DNA from: an uncultured Clostridia bacterium | GTDB taxonomy: Bacteria; Bacillota; Clostridia; Christensenellales; CAG-917 | Direction: 5' to 3' | Length of the DNA: 64,000 nt | NCBI GenBank assembly: GCA_944372795.1 | Contig: CALWAF010000006.1 | Span: 1-64,000, forward strand | In this document: positions 37,377 to 45,373 of the stretch, in pieces | Layout of the letters: each line of letters starts with the position of its first letter | Numbering within the stretch: position 1 is the first letter of the stretch | The notes under the pieces: generated by a model | Told to the model about the DNA's origin: nothing | Database searches by the model: none | Seen by the model: only the letters and a program-made list of their open reading frames with translations | Position numbers and translations under genes: made by a program

Positions 37377-37404
37377 ATTTTATCCAGCGGGAAGAGGGAT
37401 TTGC
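37377..37404 (-). promoter_or_regulatory. Possible sigma-F-like promoter for the SpoIIQ-like gene
   Basis: On the minus strand GCAAA (37400-37404) is followed after 14 bases by GGATAAAAT (37377-37385). The second matches the sigma-F -10 pattern GGNNANANT, and the first differs at one base from GCATA. Sigma F is the known regulator of spoIIQ in B. subtilis. Short motifs like this occur by chance, so this is tentative. Confidence 0.35.
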
Positions 37405-37407
37405 ATA

Positions 37408-37437
37408 TTGACTGCGCGCGTGTGTGCGGATTATAAT
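37408..37437 (+). promoter_or_regulatory. Sigma-A-type promoter for the acyl-CoA ligase operon
   Basis: TTGACT at 37408-37413 and TATAAT at 37432-37437 have an 18-base spacer. The predicted start is near 37444, which coincides with the first ATG of the ligase gene. Confidence 0.7.
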
Positions 37438-37443
37438 TTGAGT

Positions 37444-38985
37444 ATGATAACGGAGAAGATGTCGCTTTACGATTATATGCGCGCCTACCGTCCCAAAAAA
37501 GGGGAGGGGACGGCTTTCATCAGAGGCGGCAAAAAGATGACTTTCGCCAAGCTCTTCAAAGAGGTGGAGAGAGTCGCGGGCGGGCTCGCCGCGCTCGGAG
37601 TGGGCAGAGGCGACGTCGTCATGCTCGCGCTGCCCACCATAGAGCAGGGTATTGTGGCATTTTACGCCGTGTCCCGCATCGGCGCCGTGGCTTCCATGAT
37701 CCATCCGCTGATGGCGAGAGGGGAGTTCGAGCGCGCCGTGCGCGAGCAGCACCCCAAGGCGGTTTTTCTTTCCGATGTCAATTTCAAGCGTTTGGGCAAA
37801 GGGCTCTCGGGAGTGAAGAGGGTGGTGTGCCCCTTCCTCGCCTACGGCTATATAGGTCTGCCGAGGGCGAAGTCCTTCGAGCCTTACAGCGGGGACGGGA
37901 CCGAACCTGCGGTGTATATGCGCTCCGGAGGGACGTCCGGCGACGCCAAGACGGTGGTGCTCTCGGCTGCTGCCGTCAACGCGCTCACGGGCAATCTGCT
38001 CGCCGTCCTCGAAAAGGAGGGTTACGGCGAAAAGGACAGGATGCTGACAGCTCTCCCGATGTTCCACGGCTTCGGGCTTTTCGTCGGATTGCACACTGTC
38101 ATCTGCATCGCGGCGCCTCCCGTGCTCATGCCCGTGTTCAAGGCGGACAAGGCGGTGCGCGCCATAGCAAAAAACCGCGTCACGCTGATGATCGCGGTGC
38201 CCGGCATGGTCAACAAACTGCTCGCAGAACCCGGGTTCTGCGGCGAGAACGTGAGGTCGTTGCACCGCGTCTATGTGGGCGGCGACACCGTGGATGCCGA
38301 GCTCGAGAACCGCTTCGACGCTAGGATGCGCGAGGCGGGCACGGACTGCGTGCTCTCGCCCGGCTACGGGCTGACGGAGACGGGCAGCGTGTGCGTCCTC
38401 TCTCCCGAGAAAGCGGGGGGAGCGGTGCTGGGCAAACCCCTTGTCAATATGCGCTGCCGCATAGTGGACGAAGAGGGGAAAGACGTCCCCGCGGGCGAGA
38501 CGGGGGAACTGCTGCTTGCGGGCAACCAGCTTATGACGGGCTATCTCGACGACGAGGCGGCGACAAGTGCGGCATTCGTCGAAGAGGACGGCGTGCGCTG
38601 GCTGAAGACGGGGGATATGTTCCGCGCTCTTCCCGACGGTTCGCTGTATTTCATGGGCAGGAAAAAGAGGCTCATCAAGATCTCGGGGGTCAACGTGTTC
38701 CCCGCCGAGATAGAGCGTACGGCGGTGGAGCTCCCCTTTGTCGGGCAGTGCGCCGCCATAGAGGTGAGAGAGCACAACAAGCCGTTTATCGCGCTGTTTG
38801 TGGCGTCTCAACTCTCCGATGAGCAGATAAAGGAATTGAAGAGGCACATCGTGCACGAGCTTTCCAAGTGGCACGAACCTAAATATGTCATCTGCGTGGA
38901 CGCGCTCCCGCGCACGCAGGTGGGCAAGACGGATCATGTGAGGTTGAGCGATGAATTTGAAAAGTATCGCAAAAAGAGTTCATAA
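37444..38985 (+). CDS. Acyl-CoA synthetase (AMP-forming ligase)
   Basis: This 513-residue ANL-superfamily enzyme would activate a carboxylic acid, probably a fatty acid, through an acyl-AMP. Seen are the P-loop MRSGGTSGDAKTVVLS near residue 160, the core motif GYGLTETGSV near residue 308, the hinge segment KTGDMFRALPDGSLYFMGRK near residue 390, and the catalytic-lysine motif PRTQVGKTDH near the end. The ATG at 37444 coincides with the predicted transcript start; ATG 37459 is possible, with GGAG close before it. The next gene overlaps its 3' end by 35 bases, starting the five-gene operon to 44077. Confidence 0.85.
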   Translation: MITEKMSLYDYMRAYRPKKGEGTAFIRGGKKMTFAKLFKEVERVAGGLAALGVGRGDVVMLALPTIEQGIVAFYAVSRIGAVASMIHPLMARGEFERAVREQHPKAVFLSDVNFKRLGKGLSGVKRVVCPFLAYGYIGLPRAKSFEPYSGDGTEPAVYMRSGGTSGDAKTVVLSAAAVNALTGNLLAVLEKEGYGEKDRMLTALPMFHGFGLFVGLHTVICIAAPPVLMPVFKADKAVRAIAKNRVTLMIAVPGMVNKLLAEPGFCGENVRSLHRVYVGGDTVDAELENRFDARMREAGTDCVLSPGYGLTETGSVCVLSPEKAGGAVLGKPLVNMRCRIVDEEGKDVPAGETGELLLAGNQLMTGYLDDEAATSAAFVEEDGVRWLKTGDMFRALPDGSLYFMGRKKRLIKISGVNVFPAEIERTAVELPFVGQCAAIEVREHNKPFIALFVASQLSDEQIKELKRHIVHELSKWHEPKYVICVDALPRTQVGKTDHVRLSDEFEKYRKKSS

Positions 38986-40687
38986 GATCGCGCCGTCCGT
39001 GAAGGTGGAGGAATATCGCGGATGCGTGAGGCTTTCGGGCGAGCTCGAAAGCTGGGATCTCATCTATCGCTGCGGCGTCGCCGCCGTGAGCAAAGGGTCG
39101 TTGGGCGTGCTCAACGACATAAAGCTCAAAGGGTTCCGCGAAGAGATGAAGAAGCCCTCCCTCCGCGACGACGCGCTCGAAGGGAAGAAGCCGGACGTGC
39201 TCATCGTGGGCGGCGGCATCATGGGGTGCGCGCTCGCAAGAGAGCTCTCCCGCCTCGATATAAGCGTGCTGCTCGTCGAGAAAGCCAACGACGTCGCGAC
39301 GGGCGCTTCGTCGAGGAACGACGGCTGCATACACCCCGGCATCGACCTGCACCGCGGACAGCTCAAACTGAAGTACGTCCTGCGCGGCAACGAGATGTAC
39401 GAAGGGCTGTGCAAGGAGCTCGGGTGCGACTTCGAGCGCTGGGCGCAGACGTTCATGTTCAGCACCAAGTGGGAGAGATATATCATCGCGCCGCTCATGT
39501 TGCTCAAAGGCAAGCTGCTCGGCGTGCCAGATATGTCCTTCAAGTCGCCCGCCGAGATGAGGAAGATAGAGCCCCATCCGCCCAAGTGGCTGACGGGCGC
39601 GGTGTATATGGCGTCGGCGGGGGTGGTGTCGCCCTACAAGGTGACCATCGCGCTTGCCGAGAACGCCATCGAGAACGGCGCCGAGGTCTCCCTCAACACG
39701 GTGGTGGAGGGCATGGAGGTTAAGGACGGAGTCATCACTGCGGTCAGGACCAACCGCGGCACGCTCCATCCCCGCATAGTGGTCAATGCGGCGGGCGCGT
39801 ACAGCGACGTCGTCGCCGAGATGGCGGGGGACAGGACGTTCACCATCCATCCCCGCAAGGGCACCGACCTCATCCTCGACAAGAAAAAGGCATATTACGC
39901 GCTGTCTTCTTTCGCGCGAAGCTATTTCGCACCTCTTCCCAAGGAGGCGCAGGAGCAGACGCACGCAGCCGTCGGACACACCAAGGGCGGCGGCGTCATG
40001 CGCACCGTGGACGGCAACATCCTCGTGGGACCCAACGCCGTCGAACAGCCTTACCGCGAAGATACCACCACGAACCTCGAAGACGTCACCGCCATCATAC
40101 GCAAACAGAAAGTGGCGGCGGACGAGCTTTCGACCGCAGACATCATCACCTATTTCGCGGGCGTCAGAGCGGCGACGTACGAGGAAGATTTCGTCGTGCG
40201 CAAGGGCATTTTCACAAAGAATGTCATCGAGACGGCGGGCATCCAGTCGCCCGGGATAACCGCGGCTCCCGCCATCGCCTGCGACGTGCGAGAGTGGGTG
40301 AAGGAGATGCTCTCCGCCCGCGACAGGAAGGATTTCGATCCCGTGCGCAAACACACCCCCAAACTCGCGGGGCTTTCGGACGCGGAGCGCGCGGAGTATA
40401 TAAAGCGCGACCCCGCCTACGGCGAGATCGTATGCAGATGTGAGGAAGTGAGCAAAGGAGAGATCGTGGACGCCCTCGAGTCCCCCCTCAAGGTGTGCAC
40501 GGTGGACGGCATCAAGCGTCGCGTGCGTCCCGGCATGGGAAGGTGTCAGGGCGGGTTCTGTTCCCCCTTGGTCATCAAGATAATCGCCGAGCACGAGGGC
40601 ATAGCGCCCGAAGACGTGCTCAAAGGCGACGAGGGCAGCGTGGTGCTCTATAAGGATACGAAGAAAGCGGCGGAGGTCAACCGATGA
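38951..40687 (+). CDS. GlpA-like FAD-dependent glycerol-3-phosphate dehydrogenase with BFD-type Fe-S domain
   Basis: The protein (578 residues) has three parts: an N-terminal region of about 65 residues that looks BON-like (VEEYRGCVRLSGELES), a DAO-type FAD domain beginning DVLIVGGGIMGCALARELS near residue 83, and a BFD-like [2Fe-2S] domain with CRCEEVSKGEI near residue 493 and GMGRCQGGFCSP near residue 530. This matches type-2 anaerobic glycerol-3-phosphate dehydrogenase, which yields DHAP. Its start lies inside the ligase gene. The next two genes resemble the partner subunits found in GlpABC-like systems. A different 2-hydroxy substrate is possible. Confidence 0.82.
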   Translation: MNLKSIAKRVHKIAPSVKVEEYRGCVRLSGELESWDLIYRCGVAAVSKGSLGVLNDIKLKGFREEMKKPSLRDDALEGKKPDVLIVGGGIMGCALARELSRLDISVLLVEKANDVATGASSRNDGCIHPGIDLHRGQLKLKYVLRGNEMYEGLCKELGCDFERWAQTFMFSTKWERYIIAPLMLLKGKLLGVPDMSFKSPAEMRKIEPHPPKWLTGAVYMASAGVVSPYKVTIALAENAIENGAEVSLNTVVEGMEVKDGVITAVRTNRGTLHPRIVVNAAGAYSDVVAEMAGDRTFTIHPRKGTDLILDKKKAYYALSSFARSYFAPLPKEAQEQTHAAVGHTKGGGVMRTVDGNILVGPNAVEQPYREDTTTNLEDVTAIIRKQKVAADELSTADIITYFAGVRAATYEEDFVVRKGIFTKNVIETAGIQSPGITAAPAIACDVREWVKEMLSARDRKDFDPVRKHTPKLAGLSDAERAEYIKRDPAYGEIVCRCEEVSKGEIVDALESPLKVCTVDGIKRRVRPGMGRCQGGFCSPLVIKIIAEHEGIAPEDVLKGDEGSVVLYKDTKKAAEVNR

Positions 40688-41931
40688 AAAATTACGACGT
40701 CATAGTCATAGGCGGAGGGCCCGCGGGGCTCGCCGCCGCCGAGAGCGCGTGCAAGGCGGGCGCGAAGACCGCCGTCATCGAGCGTGAGGCACGGCTCGGC
40801 GGCATCCTGAAACAGTGCGTGCACGACGGCTTCGGGCTCATCCGCTTCGGCGAGAAGCTGGCGGGTCCCGAGTACGCCGAGAGATACATCGACCTCGTGC
40901 GCGCCCTGCCCGTGGACACCTACACCCTCACCTTCGTCACCAAGCTGGTGAAGAGCGCGGACGGGTTTTCCGTCACCTGCGTCAGCCGCGAGGGGATGCT
41001 GGACTTCACCGCGAAGTCCGTCGTCCTTGCCACCGGCTGCCGCGAGAGGACGGCGAAACAGGTGCTCATCCAAGGCACGCGTCCCGCAGGGGTCTTTACG
41101 GCGGGTACGGCGCAGCATTTCGTCAATCTCATGGGCAAGCTGCCCGCAAAGAAGTGCGTCATCCTCGGCAGCGGCGACATCGGGCTCATCATGGCGCGCC
41201 GCCTCACCCTCGAGGGCGCGGAGGTGGAAGGAGTGTATGAGGTCAAGCCCGAGCCCAGCGGACTGACGCGCAACATACACCAGTGCCTGCACGACTTCAA
41301 CATCCCGCTGCATCTTTCGCACACCGTCACGCGCGTGTTCGGCGTGGACAGGCTGACGGCGGTGGAAGTGGCAAGGGTGGACGACAAGATGAAACCCGTC
41401 AAAGGCACCGAGCGCATAGTCGAGTGCGACGCGCTCATCCTCTCTGTCGGTCTCATCCCCGAAAACGAGCTTGCCGAGACCCTCGGCGTCGCGATCAACC
41501 CCTTCACCAAGGGTCCCGACTGCGATCAGACGTATATGTCTTCGGTGGAAGGGGTGTTCTCGGCGGGCAACGCGCTGAACGTCTTCGACCTTGTGGACTA
41601 CGTTTCGGAGTGCGCGGCGGCTGCGGGTGCGAATGCGGCGGCGCGCGTACCCTGCGGCGAGTGCGTGAGGATAGAGAAGGGCAAGGGACTGCTCTCGTAT
41701 GTGCCTCATCGCATAGACCTCAAAAAGCCCGCGGACAAGGTGGTGTTCTTCTTCCGTTCCGCAAAGGATATGGACAGGGGCACGCTGCGCATGACCGTGG
41801 ACGGCAAAGAGGTGTACAAGAAGAAATTCGCCTTCCTGCGTCCTCCCGAGATGCAGAGAGTGGAGATAGACTTCTCCGCGTTCGGGCTGAACGCGAAGAG
41901 CAAACTTGCGGTCGAATTGGAGGAAAACTGA
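40684..41931 (+). CDS. FAD/NAD(P)-dependent oxidoreductase, GlpB-like partner
   Basis: The protein (415 residues) is a two-dinucleotide-fold flavoprotein: FAD site DVIVIGGGPAGLAAAESACKAG at residues 4-25, an ATG-type motif VVLATGCRERTAKQ near residue 114, and a second site CVILGSGDIGLIMARRL near residue 157. The C-terminal 80 residues are beta-rich and atypical of thioredoxin reductases. No redox-active CxxC is in the usual position. It overlaps the upstream dehydrogenase by 4 bases and the DUF1667 gene by one base. It probably passes electrons from the dehydrogenase to NAD or another carrier. Confidence 0.85.
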   Translation: MKNYDVIVIGGGPAGLAAAESACKAGAKTAVIEREARLGGILKQCVHDGFGLIRFGEKLAGPEYAERYIDLVRALPVDTYTLTFVTKLVKSADGFSVTCVSREGMLDFTAKSVVLATGCRERTAKQVLIQGTRPAGVFTAGTAQHFVNLMGKLPAKKCVILGSGDIGLIMARRLTLEGAEVEGVYEVKPEPSGLTRNIHQCLHDFNIPLHLSHTVTRVFGVDRLTAVEVARVDDKMKPVKGTERIVECDALILSVGLIPENELAETLGVAINPFTKGPDCDQTYMSSVEGVFSAGNALNVFDLVDYVSECAAAAGANAAARVPCGECVRIEKGKGLLSYVPHRIDLKKPADKVVFFFRSAKDMDRGTLRMTVDGKEVYKKKFAFLRPPEMQRVEIDFSAFGLNAKSKLAVELEEN

Positions 41932-42269
41932 TGGAACTTGTGTGCATAGTGTGTCCCAAGGGCTGCCATATGACCGTCGACGAAAACGGCGCCGTCACGG
42001 GCAATACCTGCAAGAAAGGGGAGGCGTTCGCGCGGTCGGAGGCGACTTGCCCCATGCGGACGGTGTGTTCCACCGTGGCGACGGCGTTCGAGAGCATGCC
42101 CGTCCTGCCCGTGCGTACGGACGGCGAGATCCCCAAGAGCAAGATAGGGGAGCTGATGCAACTCATAAACGGCATCAGAGTCACCGAGAAACTTCACCGC
42201 GGCGATGTCGTCGCGGCATCCGTGGTGGGTACGGACGTCGATCTCATCGCCACGGCAACGATATATTGA
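41931..42269 (+). CDS. DUF1667 cysteine-rich protein
   Basis: This small protein (112 residues) has cysteines at positions 5, 8, 12, 27, 40 and 46 (CIVCPKGCHM, then NTCKKGEAFARSEATCP). This is the DUF1667 pattern, probably binding a metal or Fe-S cluster. DUF1667 proteins repeatedly accompany a GlpA-like dehydrogenase and a GlpB-like oxidoreductase, where they may replace GlpC as electron-transfer subunit. AGGAAAACTG precedes the ATG, which overlaps the previous stop. Confidence 0.85.
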   Translation: MELVCIVCPKGCHMTVDENGAVTGNTCKKGEAFARSEATCPMRTVCSTVATAFESMPVLPVRTDGEIPKSKIGELMQLINGIRVTEKLHRGDVVAASVVGTDVDLIATATIY

Positions 42270-42289
42270 GCGCATAGAAGGAGAAAACC

Positions 42290-44077
42290 ATGTCCAACAA
42301 ACCCTACAAAGATTTTGAACCCAAATGGATCACCGATCCCCCCGTCAAGGACAGCTACCGTTCCATCATGAAGTGGGGCGATCCCGCCGCGTACAAGCGC
42401 CCGAAAGAGGGGCTTTATAAGCTGGTCAAGCAAAAATTCAACCTCACCGACGACGACTTCAAGGAGATGGTGGACGTCGGCAACGAGGTCGTGGACATCC
42501 ACGCTCCCACAAGGCTCTCCGCGGAGCAGGTGGAGGAACTCAAAGGCATCCTCGGCGAGGACAACGTCGCCGTGGACGAGCTCACCCGCGCCAAGGTCTG
42601 CTACGGCAAGACCATGGTGGACATCATGAGATTGCGCAAGGGCATCATCGAGAATTTGCCCGACGTCGTTGTCTATCCCTCCACCACCGAGGACGTCGAG
42701 AAGCTGGTCGCCTTCTCCAAAAAGCACAGGATATACCTCTACGTCTACGCGGGCGGCTCCTCCGTCACGCGCGGCACCGAGTGTATGTGTTCGCCGAACA
42801 TGATCCTCGACCTCCGCAAAAACTTCAACAAAGTGCTCGCTTTCAACGAGATCAACCAGACCATCACCGTGCAGCCGGGCATCAGCGGTCCGCAGCTTGA
42901 AAAGATCCTGAACAACGCGCCCGAAAACTTCGGCGCAAAGCACCGCCTCACCTGCGGACACTTCCCGCAGTCGTTTGAGTACAGCTGCGTCGGCGGCTGG
43001 GTGGTGACGCGCGGCAGCGGGCAGAATTCCACCTACTACGGCTGTGCCGCAGACCTCGTCCTCTCGCAGGAATACGTCACCCCCGTGGGCAGGATCCGCA
43101 CCGACTCCGCCCCCCGAAAAGCCACCGGTCCCAACATCGACCAGATCATGATGGGCAGCGAAGGAACATACGGTATCTTGACGCAAGTGACACTTAAAGT
43201 GTTCAAAAAGTCCGCTAAACACCGCAAATTCTCCTATATGTTCCCCACATGGGAGGACGGCATGGCGGCGATGCGCGAGGTCATGCAGGGCGAGTTCGGC
43301 TATCCTTCCGTCTTCCGTCTTTCGGATGCGGAGGAGACGGATATGATGATGCACATGTACGGCATCGCGGAGTCTCCCTTGAACACCCTGCTCGCGGCAA
43401 AAGGTTTCAAGCCCAACCAGCGCTGTCTGCTGCTCGGTTTCGCCGACGGCGAGGACGGCTTGCAGCGCAATATAGTGAAGAACGTGAAAAAGATCGCGCA
43501 CAAATATAACGCGATGTCCCTCACCGGCTACGTCACTTCCGCGTGGGAGCACGGCAGGTTCTCCGATCCGTACCTCAGAGATACCATTCAGGACTACGGC
43601 ATCATCATCGACACGCTGGAGTGTGCCGTCAATTGGGACAACATGGCGCAGGTGCACCTCGACGTCCGCAAAGCCGTGAAGGCGTGGCCCAATGCCATGT
43701 GCACCACCCACATCTCCCACAGCTATCCGCAGGGAGCCAACCTTTACTTCATCTTCGTCATCAAGACCACCGACCTCGAGGCGTTCAAGAAGTATCACTA
43801 CACCATCCTCGACGCCATCACCAAGTCCGGCGCGGCTCTCTCGCACCATCACGGCATCGGCAAGCTCTTCGCGCCCTTCCTTGAGGAATCCATCGGCACC
43901 GCGCAGTACAATGTCTACAAGGCGCTCAAGCACTACTTCGATCCCGACGGGCTCCTCAACGCCGGCGGCACCCTCGCCCTCGACGGCACCCTCACCGAAG
44001 ACGGCGTCTTTGGCGGCAAGAAAGACGGAGAGGGGGATTCTTTTAAGGACGCTCTTGCTCACAACGACCTAGACTGA
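42290..44077 (+). CDS. FAD-linked oxidase resembling alkyl-DHAP synthase (AGPS)
   Basis: The protein (595 residues) has a PCMH-type FAD domain (VVYPSTTEDVEKLVAFSKKH near residue 125; YAGGSSVTRG) and a C-terminal FAD-oxidase domain. Several stretches track alkylglycerone-phosphate synthase more than GlcD: VGGWVVTRGSGQNSTYYG, IMMGSEGTYGILTQVTLKV and, near the end, SHHHGIGK with His519-521 matching the AGPS histidine triplet. AGPS swaps the acyl chain of acyl-DHAP for a fatty alcohol to make ether lipids. It follows the DUF1667 gene by 20 bases (ribosome binding site AAGGAG). Its TGA stop lies within the terminal repeat of the element at 44074. Another 2-hydroxyacid oxidase function is the alternative. 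Confidence 0.75.
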   Translation: MSNKPYKDFEPKWITDPPVKDSYRSIMKWGDPAAYKRPKEGLYKLVKQKFNLTDDDFKEMVDVGNEVVDIHAPTRLSAEQVEELKGILGEDNVAVDELTRAKVCYGKTMVDIMRLRKGIIENLPDVVVYPSTTEDVEKLVAFSKKHRIYLYVYAGGSSVTRGTECMCSPNMILDLRKNFNKVLAFNEINQTITVQPGISGPQLEKILNNAPENFGAKHRLTCGHFPQSFEYSCVGGWVVTRGSGQNSTYYGCAADLVLSQEYVTPVGRIRTDSAPRKATGPNIDQIMMGSEGTYGILTQVTLKVFKKSAKHRKFSYMFPTWEDGMAAMREVMQGEFGYPSVFRLSDAEETDMMMHMYGIAESPLNTLLAAKGFKPNQRCLLLGFADGEDGLQRNIVKNVKKIAHKYNAMSLTGYVTSAWEHGRFSDPYLRDTIQDYGIIIDTLECAVNWDNMAQVHLDVRKAVKAWPNAMCTTHISHSYPQGANLYFIFVIKTTDLEAFKKYHYTILDAITKSGAALSHHHGIGKLFAPFLEESIGTAQYNVYKALKHYFDPDGLLNAGGTLALDGTLTEDGVFGGKKDGEGDSFKDALAHNDLD

Positions 44078-44198
44078 CGCTCTCATTTGGCGCATAACTG
44101 CGTCAAAGGCACCCGCTCTGCGGAGCACGTACGATTTAGTACGCTGGCTCCTTGAGCGGGTGCCTTTTCCTTGTTCTGCATCCAAATGAGAGCGTCAG
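44074..44198 (+). repeat. Palindromic terminal-inverted-repeat element, copy B
   Basis: Perfect 17-bp ends CTGACGCTCTCATTTGG (44074-44090) and its complement (44182-44198) enclose a hairpin with arms GGCACCCGCTC and GAGCGGGTGCC and an apical CGTAC/GTACG stem. After the hairpin comes TTTTCCTTG, a terminator-like tail in the direction of the upstream gene. The first repeat supplies the TGA stop (44075-44077) of the AGPS-like gene. It differs from copies C and D mainly by paired changes in the hairpin arms. It lacks the 38-bp tail. Confidence 0.88.
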
Positions 44199-44230
44199 GA
44201 CGACGGGGAGTAGGAGCGGGTGTTCGGGGT

Positions 44231-44265
44231 CCCCACAAGAAAAATCTTCGATTTTTCTTGTGGGG
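44231..44265. repeat. CCCC(A/G)CAA-type hairpin, copy 2
   Basis: CCCCACAAGAAAAATC (44231-44246) and its exact complement (44250-44265) form a 16-bp stem with a TTC loop. It is preceded by cggggt as in the copy at 84-124. It lies between element copies B and C and seems to have replaced the left terminal repeat of copy C. Confidence 0.7.
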
Positions 44266-44269
44266 TGGA

Positions 44270-44381
44270 TCGGCGAATAACTGCGTCAAAGGCACCCTTG
44301 CGGCGGGGCACGTACGTTTAAGTACGCTAACCCCTTGCAAGGGTGCCTTTTCCTTGTTCTGCATCTAAATGAGAGCGTCAG
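44270..44381 (+). repeat. Palindromic element, copy C (left end missing)
   Basis: From TCGGCGAATAACTGCG onward the sequence follows copies B and D, with a core hairpin (arms GGCACCCTTGC and GCAAGGGTGCC) identical to copy D. The right terminal repeat, CTAAATGAGAGCGTCAG (44365-44381), has one mismatch. The left 17-bp repeat is absent. It is in direct orientation with copy B. Confidence 0.82.
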
Positions 44382-44419
44382 ACCATAAGCGTTTGATAAG
44401 GCGTCCCCGAGCACGATGA
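44382..44419 (+). repeat. 38-bp tail of palindromic element, copy C
   Basis: Read on the minus strand this ends next to the terminal repeat and contains TCGTGCTCGGGG, like the tails of copies A (241-278) and D (49580-49617). Its length and distance from the repeat are the same in all three. Confidence 0.6.
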
Positions 44420-44946
44420 AACCTTTTTCGACGACGGAATAACGAAAATTCCGAACGTGACGCCGCTTGACATGACGTTATCTCGTTCGGAGTGGAGCCG
44501 CTCACCAAGCGCTCACAGGGCGAAGCCCTCTTGAGCGCCGCGGCGACCGTATGAGTGCCGAGGGCTGACGAAACGTGCGCCGGCAATGCGCCACTCTTTT
44601 CGCGAAGCGGGCGCATTGCAAGCGGCATAACATGGCGGCGCCGTGGAGGCGCCGTCCTCGGACGCCCTCGTGCCCGAGTGCCGAAGGTGTCCCCCGAAAT
44701 GGTGGGTCCCCTTTTAAGGGGGAACGATTTCGGGGGAAACCCGCAGGAAGGGGGGAACAACACTCCCCTGTCAGGGGACGTGAACCCCGTTAAATTAATT
44801 TGAGCACGACGCCACCTCCGAGCGGGTGTTGCATGAATTCGTGTGTAACTCCGAAACAAACGGGGACTTCGGCTTGACCCCGTCCCCGTTGGTTTCAATG
44901 CGTTCCTAGTTCGGGTTTGGAGGGGGAAGAATTCCCCCGCAGGATA
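44420..44946. other. Non-coding region rich in hairpins
   Basis: No gene is supported; open frames here are arginine-rich and have no ribosome binding site. Inverted repeats seen are CAATGCGCC/GGCGCATTG (44584-44618), GGCGCC/GGCGCC (44637-44653), CCCCCGAAAT/ATTTCGGGGG (44691-44736) with an inner GTCCCC/GGGGGAAC, AACGGGGAC/GTCCCCGTT (44859-44890) and GGGGGAA/TTCCCCC (44922-44938). The last lies just after the spoVG stop and could be its 3'-end structure. The rest is unexplained. Confidence 0.5.
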
Positions 44947-45234
44947 TCATTGTGTGTCGTCGCGGGGAAGGGATGCGAGGTGCTTTTCGTAGGCGTCGAG
45001 CACCATGCGGCATATTTCGGCGCGGGTGGATGAGTTGAGGGGATGTACGATGTCGCGGAAGGTGCCGTCCGGGTTGGCGATTGCGGGCATGGCGACGAAC
45101 ACGCCTCCTTTGCCCGAGATGATCTTGATGTCGTGCACGGCGAAACAGTCGTCGATGATGAGCGAGACGAGCGCTCGCAGTTTCCCCGTCGCCTTTTCGG
45201 ACGGACGGACTCTGATGTCGGTGACGTTCAGCAT
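44947..45234 (-). CDS. spoVG: Septation/regulatory RNA-binding protein SpoVG
   Basis: SpoVG (95 residues) is a small nucleic-acid-binding regulator involved in sporulation, capsule and cell-division control in Firmicutes. It opens MLNVTDIRVRPSEKATGKLR and includes VSLIIDDCFAVHDIKIISG and the motif VFVAMPA. The C-terminal helix STRAEICRMVLDAYEKHL is present. AAAGGGG lies before the start on the minus strand. It is divergent from murC and has its own promoter. Confidence 0.96.
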   Translation of the reverse strand: MLNVTDIRVRPSEKATGKLRALVSLIIDDCFAVHDIKIISGKGGVFVAMPAIANPDGTFRDIVHPLNSSTRAEICRMVLDAYEKHLASLPRDDTQ

Positions 45235-45264
45235 TTCGCAATCCCCTTTATCTTACGGTTCTAT

Positions 45265-45294
45265 ATAATAACATAGCAAAATATTTGTGGACAA
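45265..45294 (-). promoter_or_regulatory. Promoter for spoVG
   Basis: On the minus strand TTGTCC (45289-45294) and TATTAT (45265-45270) are 18 bases apart, about 30 bases before the spoVG start. I did not find a clear sigma-H motif, which controls spoVG in B. subtilis. Confidence 0.6.
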
Positions 45295-45373
45295 CCGATT
45301 TAACATTTGTTGTACATTTGTCATATGAGCGGGCGGTCGGCACGGGGGACGATGGCGCGGCATATAATTTTGT

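Noticed and set aside
44083-44364. Short open frames in the repeat copies (also 49484-49729)
   Set aside because: They translate the palindromic element and its hairpin; the peptides recur only because the DNA repeats. There is no ribosome binding site or coding signature.
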